In this document: piece by piece, positions 50,518 to 61,806 of the stretch | How the letters are laid out: each line of letters opens with the position of its first letter | Position numbering within the stretch: position 1 is the stretch's first letter | Source: CALDSL01 sp039810245 | GTDB lineage: Bacteria > Chloroflexota > Anaerolineae > Anaerolineales > Anaerolineaceae | Assembly (NCBI GenBank): GCA_039810245.1 | Contig: JBDHWQ010000015.1 | Coordinates: forward strand, 22,602-86,601 | Length of the DNA stretch: 64,000 nt | Reading direction: 5' to 3' | Program-made: the position numbers and the translations under genes | The notes under the pieces: generated by a model | Databases searched by the model: none | What the model saw: the letters and a program-made list of their open reading frames with translations, nothing else | What the model was told of the DNA's origin: nothing

Positions 50518-51300
50518 ATGGATACCGGGCTTCCCCCACTGGAAAACTTGCTGCGATTCGATGACAAGGTGGTGCTTGTCACCGGGGCCGGGCGCGGATT
50601 GGGCAGCGCTATCGCGCGGCGCTTCGGTCAGGCCGGGGCGCGCCTGGCGCTGCATTATCACCACAGCCGGCAGCCCGCTGAGAGACTGGCCGCGGAGCTT
50701 GCGCGCACCGGCGTAGATGCCACTGCTTTTTGCGCCGACCTGACCCGGCCGGATGAGGTCGATGCACTGCTGGAGAACGTCTGGCAACGGTTTGGGCGGC
50801 TGGATGTGCTGATCAATAATGCCGGCGTGTACCCGGTGACGCCGCTGCTGGAGATCAGTATCGAAGAATGGGCGCAAGTGTTGGACGCCAACCTGCGCGC
50901 AGCGTTCCTGTGTACCCAGGCGGCAGCGCGGCGCTTCGCGCGGGGTGGGGCAGTGGTCAACGTGGCCTCGCTGGAAGCCCTGCAGCCATCCCGCGGACAC
51001 GCGCACTACGATGCTGCCAAGGCCGGCCTGCTGATGCTTACCCGCAGCGCCGCGCTCGAGTTGGGTCCGCTGGGCATACGCGTCAACGCGGTTTCACCCG
51101 GGCTGTTATGGCGGCCGGGCATTGAGCAGGACTGGCCGCAAGGCGTGGAGCTATGGAATACGCAGGCTCCGTTGGGGCGGTTGGGCCGGCCGGAAGAAGT
51201 GGCCAATGCATGCCTGTTCCTGGCCTCCTCCGCGGCGGGCTGGATTACTGGCGCTAACCTGGTGGTGGATGGCGGCATGAGCGCGCGCAGCCTGTTCTAA
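50518..51300 (+). CDS. Short-chain dehydrogenase/reductase
   Basis: A 260-residue classical SDR: cofactor loop TGAGRGLG, NNAGVYP, catalytic Ser in NVASLEALQPSRG, YDAAK (YxxxK), and the C-terminal IRVNAVSPGLL and ITGANLVVDGGM. It oxidises or reduces an unknown alcohol/ketone with NAD(P)H. The ATG at 50518 directly follows a -10 box, suggesting leaderless translation. Confidence 0.88.
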   Translation: MDTGLPPLENLLRFDDKVVLVTGAGRGLGSAIARRFGQAGARLALHYHHSRQPAERLAAELARTGVDATAFCADLTRPDEVDALLENVWQRFGRLDVLINNAGVYPVTPLLEISIEEWAQVLDANLRAAFLCTQAAARRFARGGAVVNVASLEALQPSRGHAHYDAAKAGLLMLTRSAALELGPLGIRVNAVSPGLLWRPGIEQDWPQGVELWNTQAPLGRLGRPEEVANACLFLASSAAGWITGANLVVDGGMSARSLF

Positions 51301-51387
51301 TTCAGGCGTTTAAAAATATAAAAACCCCTACCACTGCTCAGCGATACGCGAACATCCTCACAAATCTGCAAACTGACGTTCCTCACC

Positions 51388-51416
51388 TTGCGATGGTGCG
51401 TGTTCCTCACTATAAT
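51388..51416 (+). promoter_or_regulatory. Promoter of the SRPBCC gene
   Basis: TTGCGA (51388-51393), 17 bp, TATAAT (51411-51416); leader ~37 nt with GGTGGAG before ATG 51460. Confidence 0.65.
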
Positions 51417-51459
51417 CGAGACAACAAAACCCCAAATTCGACCTTATAGGTGGAGTAAC

Positions 51460-52089
51460 ATGGAACAACAAATGCAGGCCTTTTATGGGATGCTGGCATT
51501 CCTCGTCGTGACGCTTACCGGTGGTTACGTTGCCGCCATTATCTTCTTGAACTTCAAGCCGCGCAAGTCAACCGAGGCGCAGCTTGCCCGGCGCGCGCTG
51601 CGCAGCCTGGGCATCAGCGGACAGCCCAACTGGAAAACTGTGACAATCTCGGCCACCCAGGATGTGGAAATCCCGCTGGAACAGCTATGGGAAACCTGGT
51701 CCAACCTCGAAGATTGGCCCAAATGGTCAGCGCTGCATTCGTCTGCGCGCTGGGATGGCGAGCCGGCCTGGCAGGTGGGTGCGCGCTTCGTACAGGATAT
51801 GAAACTCGGTTTCCCGTTTGGCCGCGTCAACAGCGTGGAAACCGTGGCCCAGTTTTACCCCGAGCGCGAGGTAGGCTGGTGCAAGAAGACTGGCCCGGTG
51901 ATGTCGTGCCATATCTGGTCGTTCAATTTGCTGCCCAACCGCCGCGTGCGCGTTACTACCACCGAGGTGTTCCACGGCGCGCTGATTGGCCTGCTGAAGC
52001 CGGTGATCTTCCTGCAGTGGCAGAGCAAGTTTGAAAAAAGCGTCAAGAGCCTGGTCAAGCACGCATCCAACCGCGTGCTGCAGGGATAA
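51460..52089 (+). CDS. SRPBCC-fold protein with N-terminal membrane anchor
   Basis: A 209-residue protein. The TM anchor (GMLAFLVVTLTGGYVAAIIFLNF, ~9-31) is followed by a START/SRPBCC-like domain (~65-200): TVTISATQDVEIPLEQLWETWSNLEDWPKWSALHSSARWDGEPAWQVGARF...EVGWCKKTGPVMSCHIWSF. Such folds bind hydrophobic ligands; none can be named here. A membrane-tethered member is less usual. Confidence 0.72.
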   Translation: MEQQMQAFYGMLAFLVVTLTGGYVAAIIFLNFKPRKSTEAQLARRALRSLGISGQPNWKTVTISATQDVEIPLEQLWETWSNLEDWPKWSALHSSARWDGEPAWQVGARFVQDMKLGFPFGRVNSVETVAQFYPEREVGWCKKTGPVMSCHIWSFNLLPNRRVRVTTTEVFHGALIGLLKPVIFLQWQSKFEKSVKSLVKHASNRVLQG

Positions 52090-52104
52090 TTGCGATGTGA
52101 ATGC

Positions 52105-52136
52105 AAGCGCGGCGAGCCACCCTCGCCGCGCTTTTT
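52105..52136 (+). terminator. Terminator of the SRPBCC gene
   Basis: AAGCGCGGCGAG (52105-52116) pairs perfectly with CTCGCCGCGCTT (52122-52133), loop of 5, then TTT. Confidence 0.88.
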
Positions 52137-52167
52137 CATTCTGGTCGGATAGAAATCGAAAAACTGC

Positions 52168-52196
52168 TTGACACGCCAGGACGTTTTCATTACAAT
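52168..52196 (+). promoter_or_regulatory. Near-consensus sigma70 promoter of the structured RNA
   Basis: TTGACA (52168-52173), 17 bp, TACAAT (52191-52196); start expected near 52203. Confidence 0.8.
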
Positions 52197-52202
52197 GAAA
52201 TC

Positions 52203-52403
52203 GTTGTGCTATTCTAACGAAAGGAGCGCTCAAATGGTGAGGGTTATTCCCGTAACAAGCATCAAAGTGTACGATCGCTGCGCCGCAGGTGTCAGCGGTG
52301 TTGTATACCCTTATCGGAGTGCGCCTGTTTCCGGATAACACACGTTACGGAAGGCTTGATTTCAGCCACGGGAGCACTCCAGATCCCGTGGCTGTATTTT
52401 TTT
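52203..52403 (+). ncRNA. Candidate structured RNA (sRNA or attenuator leader)
   Basis: A ~200-nt transcript is bounded by a strong promoter and an intrinsic terminator (11-bp stem 52363-52373 with 52384-52394, then TATTTTTTT). It can fold into a rod in which 52220-52231 pairs with 52317-52330, GAGGGU with ACCCUU, and GUGUAC/CGCUG with CAGCG/GUAUAC. It also contains a 34-codon frame (ATG 52234 to TAA 52338) after AAGGAG, but third positions are only ~50% G/C and the ribosome site lies in the outer stem, so I favour RNA over peptide. A second CCGTGGCT plus T-run lies at 52433-52445. Confidence 0.5.
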
Positions 52404-52525
52404 GTACCATCCTGGCCGCGGGACTGCAGAAACCGTGGCTTTTTTGTTCCTTTGCGAAACCAGGATGTGAACCTGTGGATACAATGATGATGGAAGAGAT
52501 GACAACCTCATTGAGGAGACCCGCG

Positions 52526-52972
52526 ATGTATGAAACCTTAATGAAACTGGGCAGCTACCGGGTGGATTACCTGAACGTCAACGCCCGGGGCACAGCGGGG
52601 GCCTTCGCGTTCATCGTATGTGGCGAGCCGCCCGGTGACCCGGGCCACAGCGCTTCGGCAAAACGCATACTGTATACCGGTTTGAGCCTGATCCAGCAGA
52701 CCCTGGGCCCGAACAACCTCGTTGCCGTATACCTTGATGTGGACGCGATCGACAACCCGCAACGGCCGGCCTTTAACCAGATGAAGCGCGATCTGCGCGC
52801 GGGCATGTTCCGGCGCGTATTTGACCTGCGTGCCACTGACCTGATGGCGAACACCCGCCTCGCCCGCGAGCTGGAGCGGCTGTATCGCGAGGTCGGCGGC
52901 TTTGATCTGCTCACCTTTGAGGGTGGGGCATTCAAGCCGGTATTGCTGCGCGCCAGTTCCGCGCTGGCTTAA
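52526..52972 (+). CDS. Conserved hypothetical protein, faintly resolvase-like
   Basis: A 148-residue protein not assigned to a family: VDYLNVNARGTAGAFAFIVCGEPP, LVAVYLDVDAIDNPQRPAFNQMKRDLRAGMFRRVFDLRATDLMANTRLARELERLYREVGGFDLLTFEGG. The block NQMKRDLRAGMFRRVFDLRATDL...LERLYREVGGFDLLT recalls the alpha/beta layout of serine-resolvase catalytic domains (M..DLR.G.F..V.V), but no catalytic Ser is evident. ATG 52526 has GAGGAG seven bases upstream; an earlier in-frame start would run into the upstream terminator. It may be read through from the upstream RNA promoter. Confidence 0.6.
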   Translation: MYETLMKLGSYRVDYLNVNARGTAGAFAFIVCGEPPGDPGHSASAKRILYTGLSLIQQTLGPNNLVAVYLDVDAIDNPQRPAFNQMKRDLRAGMFRRVFDLRATDLMANTRLARELERLYREVGGFDLLTFEGGAFKPVLLRASSALA

Positions 52973-53026
52973 CCTATTCCGGTTCAAATTTCCGGCGGCC
53001 TGCGCCGGATAGAAGCGAGGTGTGAA

Positions 53027-54064
53027 ATGGAAAATACTGATCCAACCCTCACCATTAACCTTTCCCAGATTCCGGGCTTTTCGTTCCGCCCGTTCTCCGG
53101 TGTGGAAGACTATGCCCGCCTGGCCGCGCTGCGTACCGAAATCAGTGACCTGGACAAAGAAGAGTATGGCGCCAACGCGGCCCAGGTGCAGCATGTATAT
53201 GAAACGCAGGAGCGCTTTGACGTGCAACGCGATCTGTTCTTTGTCGAACAGCAAGGCCGCCTGGTGGGCTACGGCCGCGTATTCATCTATGATGAGGCAT
53301 TACAACCGCGGCGCATTTTCTCTTTGCAGGGCATCACCCATCCCGCGGTGCGTGGCAAAGGGCTGGGGCGTGCCATCATCCGCGCGAACGAGCGCCGCGC
53401 GCGCCAGATCGAGATGGAGTCTCCTTCCGGGCGCGATGCCATCCTGCAAATCTTTGCCGTCGTCACCCGCCCGGGTTCAATTGCACTGATCGAAAGCGAA
53501 GGCTACCACCACGCGCGCTCCTTTTTTATGATGGTGCGCCCAGATCTGGATAATATTCCGGACCTGGCTCTGCCGGAAGGTATTGAAACCCGCCCGGTGC
53601 TGCCGGAGCATTACCGCCAGATCTGGGATGCCTCTAATGATGCCTTCCGCGATCATTGGGGTTACGCAGAACCAACCGAAGCTATGTACCAGGCCTATCT
53701 CACCTCGGATGATTTTCAGCCTGAACTGTGGCAGGTGGCCTGGCAGGGAGATGAAGTGGTTGGCATGGTGCGCAGCTATATCAACCGGTCGGAAAATGAG
53801 CATTTCGGCTTTGGCCGCGGTTGGACGGAGGATATCTGCGTGCGTAAACCCTGGCGTGGCAAAGGCATTGCCCGCACGCTCATCGCGCGCAGCCTGCAAA
53901 CCCTCAAAGATCATGGCATGCGGCAGGCCGCGCTGGGTGTGGATAGCGAAAACCCCACCGGCGCGCTGCACCTGTACGAATCGATGGGCTACCAGGTGGC
54001 GCATGAGGACCGCGTCTACCAGAAACCTTTGCAGGCCCGTACTTCAGGAGCAGAGGAGCAATGA
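53027..54064 (+). CDS. Tandem GNAT acetyltransferase, mycothiol-synthase-like
   Basis: The 345-residue protein has two GNAT modules. The N-terminal one (~15-165) has ITHPAVRGKGLGRAIIRANERRARQ; the C-terminal one (~185-335) has DICVRKPWRGKGIARTLIARSLQTLKDHGMRQAALGVDSENPTGALHLYESMGYQ with the acetyl-CoA motif RGKGIA. The double arrangement is that of MshD-type and related acetyltransferases; the substrate is unknown. GAAGCGAGGTG precedes the ATG. It overlaps the HAD gene by 4 bp. Confidence 0.85.
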   Translation: MENTDPTLTINLSQIPGFSFRPFSGVEDYARLAALRTEISDLDKEEYGANAAQVQHVYETQERFDVQRDLFFVEQQGRLVGYGRVFIYDEALQPRRIFSLQGITHPAVRGKGLGRAIIRANERRARQIEMESPSGRDAILQIFAVVTRPGSIALIESEGYHHARSFFMMVRPDLDNIPDLALPEGIETRPVLPEHYRQIWDASNDAFRDHWGYAEPTEAMYQAYLTSDDFQPELWQVAWQGDEVVGMVRSYINRSENEHFGFGRGWTEDICVRKPWRGKGIARTLIARSLQTLKDHGMRQAALGVDSENPTGALHLYESMGYQVAHEDRVYQKPLQARTSGAEEQ

Positions 54065-54675
54065 TCCAGGCGGTAATCTTCGACATGGGCGGTGTGCTTC
54101 TGCGCACCGAAGACCGCGCCCCGCGCACAGCGTTGGGCGCGCGCTTCGGGCGCTCGTATGAGGAAATGGATGAGCTGGTGTTCAACAGCGAGAGCGCGCG
54201 GCATGCATCTGTGGGTGCAATTCCAGAGGAAGAACACTGGAAGAGCATTGCGCGTGGCCTGGAGTTCGACGCGGCGGACATTCCCGCCTTCCGCGACGCT
54301 TTCTGGGGCGGGGACCGCGTCGATGATGACCTGCTGGATTTCATCGATGCGCTGCGACCGGGCATCCGCACCGCGCTGCTCAGCAATGCCTGGTCGAATG
54401 CGCGCGCCGATGTGGCCGGCAAGCACAACCTGCTGCGCGCATTCGACATAGCCATCTTTTCCGCGGAACTGGGGCTGGCCAAACCGGACGCGCGCATTTA
54501 CCAACACGTGCTGAGCCTGCTGGATTTACCCGCTGCCGCGGCTGTCTTTGTAGATGATGTGCCGGCCAATATCGAGGCCGCACAAAAACTCGGCATGCAC
54601 GCCGTGCTGTTCCGCAGTAACCCGCAAACCAAGACCGATCTGCTGGCGCTGATCCAGCAGAAATCTATGGAGTAA
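54061..54675 (+). CDS. HAD-superfamily hydrolase, subfamily IA
   Basis: A 204-residue HAD protein: motif I FDMGGVLL (second Asp replaced by Gly, as in several HAD-IA groups), motif II LLSNAW, motif III KPDARIY and motif IV FVDDVPANIEAAQKLGMHAV. It is probably a small-molecule phosphatase or epoxide-hydrolase N-domain-like protein. The ATG overlaps the upstream GNAT stop, and the MFS gene follows after 6 bp, giving a four-gene run to 56576. Confidence 0.88.
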   Translation: MIQAVIFDMGGVLLRTEDRAPRTALGARFGRSYEEMDELVFNSESARHASVGAIPEEEHWKSIARGLEFDAADIPAFRDAFWGGDRVDDDLLDFIDALRPGIRTALLSNAWSNARADVAGKHNLLRAFDIAIFSAELGLAKPDARIYQHVLSLLDLPAAAAVFVDDVPANIEAAQKLGMHAVLFRSNPQTKTDLLALIQQKSME

Positions 54676-54681
54676 GTACGC

Positions 54682-55953
54682 ATGAACCTTCGTGGCGCAA
54701 TTCACAGCCTGCTGCCTGTGCGCAGCTTCAGCCGCCCGGCGCGCCTGCTCCTTATCGCGGTTGTCATCGACGGCATCATTTACAGCGCCTGGTCGCTGTT
54801 CTTTAATTTCTACATCCTCTCGCTGGGTTATGACAAGGATTTTCTCGGCCTGGTCAATGCCCTGCCTTCGCTCGGTGCGCTGATCTTCATCATTCCTCTT
54901 GGCTTGCTTTCCGATCGCCTGGGCCGGCGGCGCGCCATGCTGCTGGGGTTGGTGGTGAATACGATTGCGATGGGTCTGCAGGTGACGTTCACCCTGCCGG
55001 CGATGCTGCTCAGCATGGTGTTCATTGGCGGCCTGGGTTCCAACCTGTATTACCTCAGCCAGTCACCTTTTGTGATGAGCGCATCGGACGACAAGACGCG
55101 CACGCTGCTGTTCAGCCTCACCTACGGGCTTTCCACGCTTTCGGGCGCGGTGGGTAGCCTGTTCGCCGGGCAGCTTCCCAACCTGTTTAGCAACGTCCTC
55201 GGTGTGCAGGCTGACAGCGCTACCGCATACCAGGCTGTGCTGTTGACCGCCGTACTGCTAGGCTCAACCTCGCTGCTGCCCATCTTCCTGATCAAAGAGC
55301 CGCTGGCCAGCCGCGCGATCTCGCACGAGCAGCGACAACCGGCGGGCGCGGTTTTCCGCAAGCCTATCCTGTGGAAGCTGACCCTGCCGCAGCTGTTAAT
55401 CGGTTTCGGCGCGGCAATCCTCATCCCGTATATAAACGTCTTTTTTTCCGAGCGCTTTGGCATGTCGGATGAGCGCCTGGGTGTGCTCTTCAGCCTGTCG
55501 GCGTTGCTCACCGGCGTGGCGACCGTGATTGGTCCAAAAGTTGCTCAAAAACTGAATAGCAAGATCAGTACAGTGGTGCTGACCCAGGCGCTCAGCCTGG
55601 TCTTTCTGGTGCTGATGGGTTTCACGCCGTTTGGGCAGGTAGCAGCGATCAGCTTTCTGGCGCGGGGCACGTTTATGAACATGGCACACCCGCTCTATAG
55701 TACCTTTGCTATGGAACAATTCCGTGCCAGCGAGCAGGGTGCGGCCAACAGCGTGATCAGCCTGGCATGGACTGCCGGGTGGGCGGTTGGCCCGTATATA
55801 TCCGGCATCGTACAGATGCGTTATGGCTACCAACCGTTGTTCGTGGCTACCGCTATCCTGTACGCGCTGTCCATTGCTTTGGTGTTTGTGTTCTTCCACC
55901 GCATGGACAGGCAGCAGAGCGCCCGGCTGGCGGCTGTCGTCGCGGGTGACTGA
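54682..55953 (+). CDS. MFS transporter
   Basis: A 423-residue protein with about 12 TM helices; MFS loop 2-3 signature GLLSDRLGRRRAMLLGL and a second-half counterpart. FNFYILSLGYDKDFLGLVNALPSLGALIFIIPLG places it in the YajR/sugar- or drug-efflux-like MFS_1 group. Substrate unknown. The stop shares one base with the phosphoesterase start (TGATG). Confidence 0.85.
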   Translation: MNLRGAIHSLLPVRSFSRPARLLLIAVVIDGIIYSAWSLFFNFYILSLGYDKDFLGLVNALPSLGALIFIIPLGLLSDRLGRRRAMLLGLVVNTIAMGLQVTFTLPAMLLSMVFIGGLGSNLYYLSQSPFVMSASDDKTRTLLFSLTYGLSTLSGAVGSLFAGQLPNLFSNVLGVQADSATAYQAVLLTAVLLGSTSLLPIFLIKEPLASRAISHEQRQPAGAVFRKPILWKLTLPQLLIGFGAAILIPYINVFFSERFGMSDERLGVLFSLSALLTGVATVIGPKVAQKLNSKISTVVLTQALSLVFLVLMGFTPFGQVAAISFLARGTFMNMAHPLYSTFAMEQFRASEQGAANSVISLAWTAGWAVGPYISGIVQMRYGYQPLFVATAILYALSIALVFVFFHRMDRQQSARLAAVVAGD

Positions 55954-56576
55954 TGCTGGATGGCGTGCCTGTCGAACCCTTTACCCTGGGTGTGGTGGCG
56001 GATACGCACGTGCCCGACCGGGCGCGCAACCTGCACCCCGCGCTGATCCCGGCGCTGCGTACCGCCGGCGTGCAAGCCATTTTGCACGCCGGCGATATCA
56101 GCCTGCCGCGCGTGGTGCGTGCCCTGCAGCAGGTAGCTCCGGTTGTGGCTGTGCGCGGCAACCGTGATTGGGCCTTCGCCCGCGCGCTACCCTGGGAGCG
56201 CCGATTGAACTTCGGCGGGGTGACGCTGGCCCTGGTGCATGGTCATGGAACCTGGACGCGCTACCTGTGGGACAAGTGGCAGTTCTGGGTGCGCGGCTAT
56301 GACCTGCGTCGCTACCAGCGCACGTGGAGCCACGTGCGTGATGCGCAGGTTTTGATTTTTGGACACACCCATCGCGCCGAAAATACCTGGCACGCCGGCC
56401 GGCTGTGGTTCAACCCTGGCTCGGCCTGCCTGGCGGCCCATCCCACAGTGGGGCTGCTACATTTTGACGGGCAGGGCGGCGTGCGTGGCGAAATAATTGA
56501 CCTGGCCGGCGCTGCGCTGGTCAACGGGCAGTGGATCGACGCCACCAATCTCGAAGATTCCCGCAAAACTGCCTGA
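55953..56576 (+). CDS. Calcineurin-like metallophosphoesterase, YfcE/MJ0936 type
   Basis: A 207-residue protein with the metal-binding motifs of this group: VVADTHVPD, ILHAGDIS, VRGNRDW, LVHGHG and FGHTHRAE. It probably hydrolyses phosphodiesters (cyclic nucleotides or similar); substrate unknown. A roughly 15-residue N-terminal extension precedes the first motif. It ends the four-gene cluster before the rpoB promoter. Confidence 0.88.
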   Translation: MLDGVPVEPFTLGVVADTHVPDRARNLHPALIPALRTAGVQAILHAGDISLPRVVRALQQVAPVVAVRGNRDWAFARALPWERRLNFGGVTLALVHGHGTWTRYLWDKWQFWVRGYDLRRYQRTWSHVRDAQVLIFGHTHRAENTWHAGRLWFNPGSACLAAHPTVGLLHFDGQGGVRGEIIDLAGAALVNGQWIDATNLEDSRKTA

Positions 56577-56584
56577 CCAATTTC

Positions 56585-56613
56585 TTGCATTATTGCAATT
56601 CGTTTGCTATAAT
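56585..56613 (+). promoter_or_regulatory. Sigma70 promoter of rpoB
   Basis: TTGCAT (56585-56590), 17 bp, TATAAT (56608-56613). The ~113-nt leader contains CTCT/AGAG inverted repeats but no recognisable L10-type binding structure, and ends in CAGGAGAAACCT before the ATG. Confidence 0.75.
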
Positions 56614-56732
56614 AACCGTTTGCATTGCCAGTTTTAACCTCTGAGATCCTTTCTCTCGCGGGGGTACTCCATGCCTGTTGAGAGTTGATTTTCAAGCGGC
56701 TTCCTTTTTGACCCGTCCGTCAGGAGAAACCT

Positions 56733-60659
<3,927 letters not shown>

Positions 60660-60680
60660 AGCCCGGCAAACCCAATAGCG

Positions 60681-60709
60681 TTGACGTCTTATGGTGCCCG
60701 TGATATAAT
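60681..60709 (+). promoter_or_regulatory. Sigma70 promoter of the str operon
   Basis: TTGACG (60681-60686), 17 bp, TG-extended TATAAT (60704-60709). It lies 22 bp after the rpoB stop and drives rpsL-rpsG-fusA-tuf. Confidence 0.8.
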
Positions 60710-60715
60710 CACCCG

Positions 60716-60849
60716 CCGTCATAGAGGCAAAAAAGGCACCTTACCCATTGCAGGTGAGGCCATCATGCAAGCAGATGGCCTCCCTTGCTGGGAGTGCCCG
60801 GGTATCGTAAACGGTTTTTTTGTCGAATAGAACCATTTGGAGAAATAGC
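60716..60849 (+). promoter_or_regulatory. Structured 5' leader of rpsL
   Basis: The ~134-nt leader contains CACCT...AGGTG, a 9-bp hairpin GAGGCCATC (60756-60764)/GATGGCCTC (60774-60782), and a hairpin CTCCC (60780-60784)/GGGAG (60790-60794) that overlaps the former, so the last two exclude each other. A T-run (60814-60821) follows. It could be an attenuator or ribosomal-protein binding site; unproven. Confidence 0.45.
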
Positions 60850-61266
60850 GTGCCTACAATCAACCAGTTGATCCGCAAAGGCCGACAGGCCAAGAAGCAG
60901 AAGAGCAAATCGCCTGCTTTGTTGTACACCCTGAACACGATGAAGCAGCGCCGCACCCGCCACGCGGATGGCTCGCCCCAGAAGCGCGGCGTTTGCACCG
61001 TGGTGCGCACCATGACCCCCAAGAAGCCGAATTCCGCGCTGCGCAAGATCGCCCGCGTGCGCCTGACCAACGGCATCGAAGTCACCGCCTACATTCCCGG
61101 TGAAGGTCACCAGCTTCAGGAGCACTCCGTTGTGCTGGTGCGTGGTGGTCGTGTGAAAGACCTGCCCGGTGTTCGCTATCACATCGTTCGCGGTACGTTG
61201 GACACCACCGGTGTTGCCAAGCGCCGCCAGAGCCGCTCGTTGTACGGCGCCAAGCAGCCGAAGTAA
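60850..61266 (+). CDS. rpsL: 30S ribosomal protein S12
   Basis: A 138-residue S12: PTINQLIRKGRQ, SPQKRGVCTVVRTMTPKKPNSALRKIARVRLTNG, GEGHQLQEHSVVLVRGGRVKDLPGVRYH. The streptomycin-related lysines in TPKKPNS and GRVKDLPG are wild type. The start is GTG 60850 preceded by GGAGAAATAGC; MPTINQL is the universal N-terminus, so upstream in-frame codons are excluded. First gene of the str operon. Confidence 0.97.
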   Translation: MPTINQLIRKGRQAKKQKSKSPALLYTLNTMKQRRTRHADGSPQKRGVCTVVRTMTPKKPNSALRKIARVRLTNGIEVTAYIPGEGHQLQEHSVVLVRGGRVKDLPGVRYHIVRGTLDTTGVAKRRQSRSLYGAKQPK

Positions 61267-61301
61267 TCCAACCAGTAGTCCATTGACACGGAGAAATTTG
61301 A

Positions 61302-61772
61302 ATGTCACGACGTAATAAGCCCGAAAAGCGGGAAAATCTCCCCGACGTTCGCTACAATAACATTTACGTTACCTCGTTCGTGCATCGCATCATGCGCCGC
61401 GGCAAGAAGAGCGTGGCCACCCGCCTGATGTACGACGCGATGGATATTGTCGGCGAAAAAACCGGCCGCAACGCGGCTGAGGTATTGGATCAGGCGCTGC
61501 GCAATGTCGGCCCGGTGATGGAAGTTCGCCCTCGCCGTGTCGGTGGTGCTACTTACCAGGTCCCCATGGAAGTTCCCAGCTCGCGCCGCGTCACCCTGGC
61601 CATGCGCTGGATTATTGACGCCGCCAAGGCCCGCTCGGGCCGTTCTTTCGCCGAAAAACTGTCCGGCGAAATTCTGGATGCGGCCAACAACCAGGGCGCT
61701 TCGGTGCGTAAACGCGACGAAACCCTGAAGATGGCTGAAGCTAATCGCGCCTTCTCCCACTATCGCATGTAG
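61302..61772 (+). CDS. rpsG: 30S ribosomal protein S7
   Basis: A 156-residue S7: MSRRNKPEKRENLPDVRYNNIYVTSFVHRIMRRGKKSVA, NVGPVMEVRPRRVGGATYQVPMEV, MAEANRAFSHYRM. It nucleates 30S head assembly. ACGGAGAAATTTGA lies before the ATG; 35 bp from rpsL and 34 bp before fusA. Confidence 0.97.
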   Translation: MSRRNKPEKRENLPDVRYNNIYVTSFVHRIMRRGKKSVATRLMYDAMDIVGEKTGRNAAEVLDQALRNVGPVMEVRPRRVGGATYQVPMEVPSSRRVTLAMRWIIDAAKARSGRSFAEKLSGEILDAANNQGASVRKRDETLKMAEANRAFSHYRM

Positions 61773-61806
61773 TCTGTGGAAGCAGGGAAGGTAAGGAATT
61801 AATCGT

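Noticed and set aside
52203..52403. Known riboswitch or confident 6S RNA at the structured RNA
   Set aside because: I could not match conserved cores of riboswitch classes I know, and the 5' and 3' ends do not pair as in 6S RNA; left as unclassified.
52289..52525. N-terminal extension of the 52526 protein
   Set aside because: It would span an intrinsic terminator and has no coding character; ATG 52526 has GAGGAG.
61000..61250. Streptomycin-resistance changes in S12
   Set aside because: Both key lysines (TPKKPNS, GRVKDLPG) are wild type.
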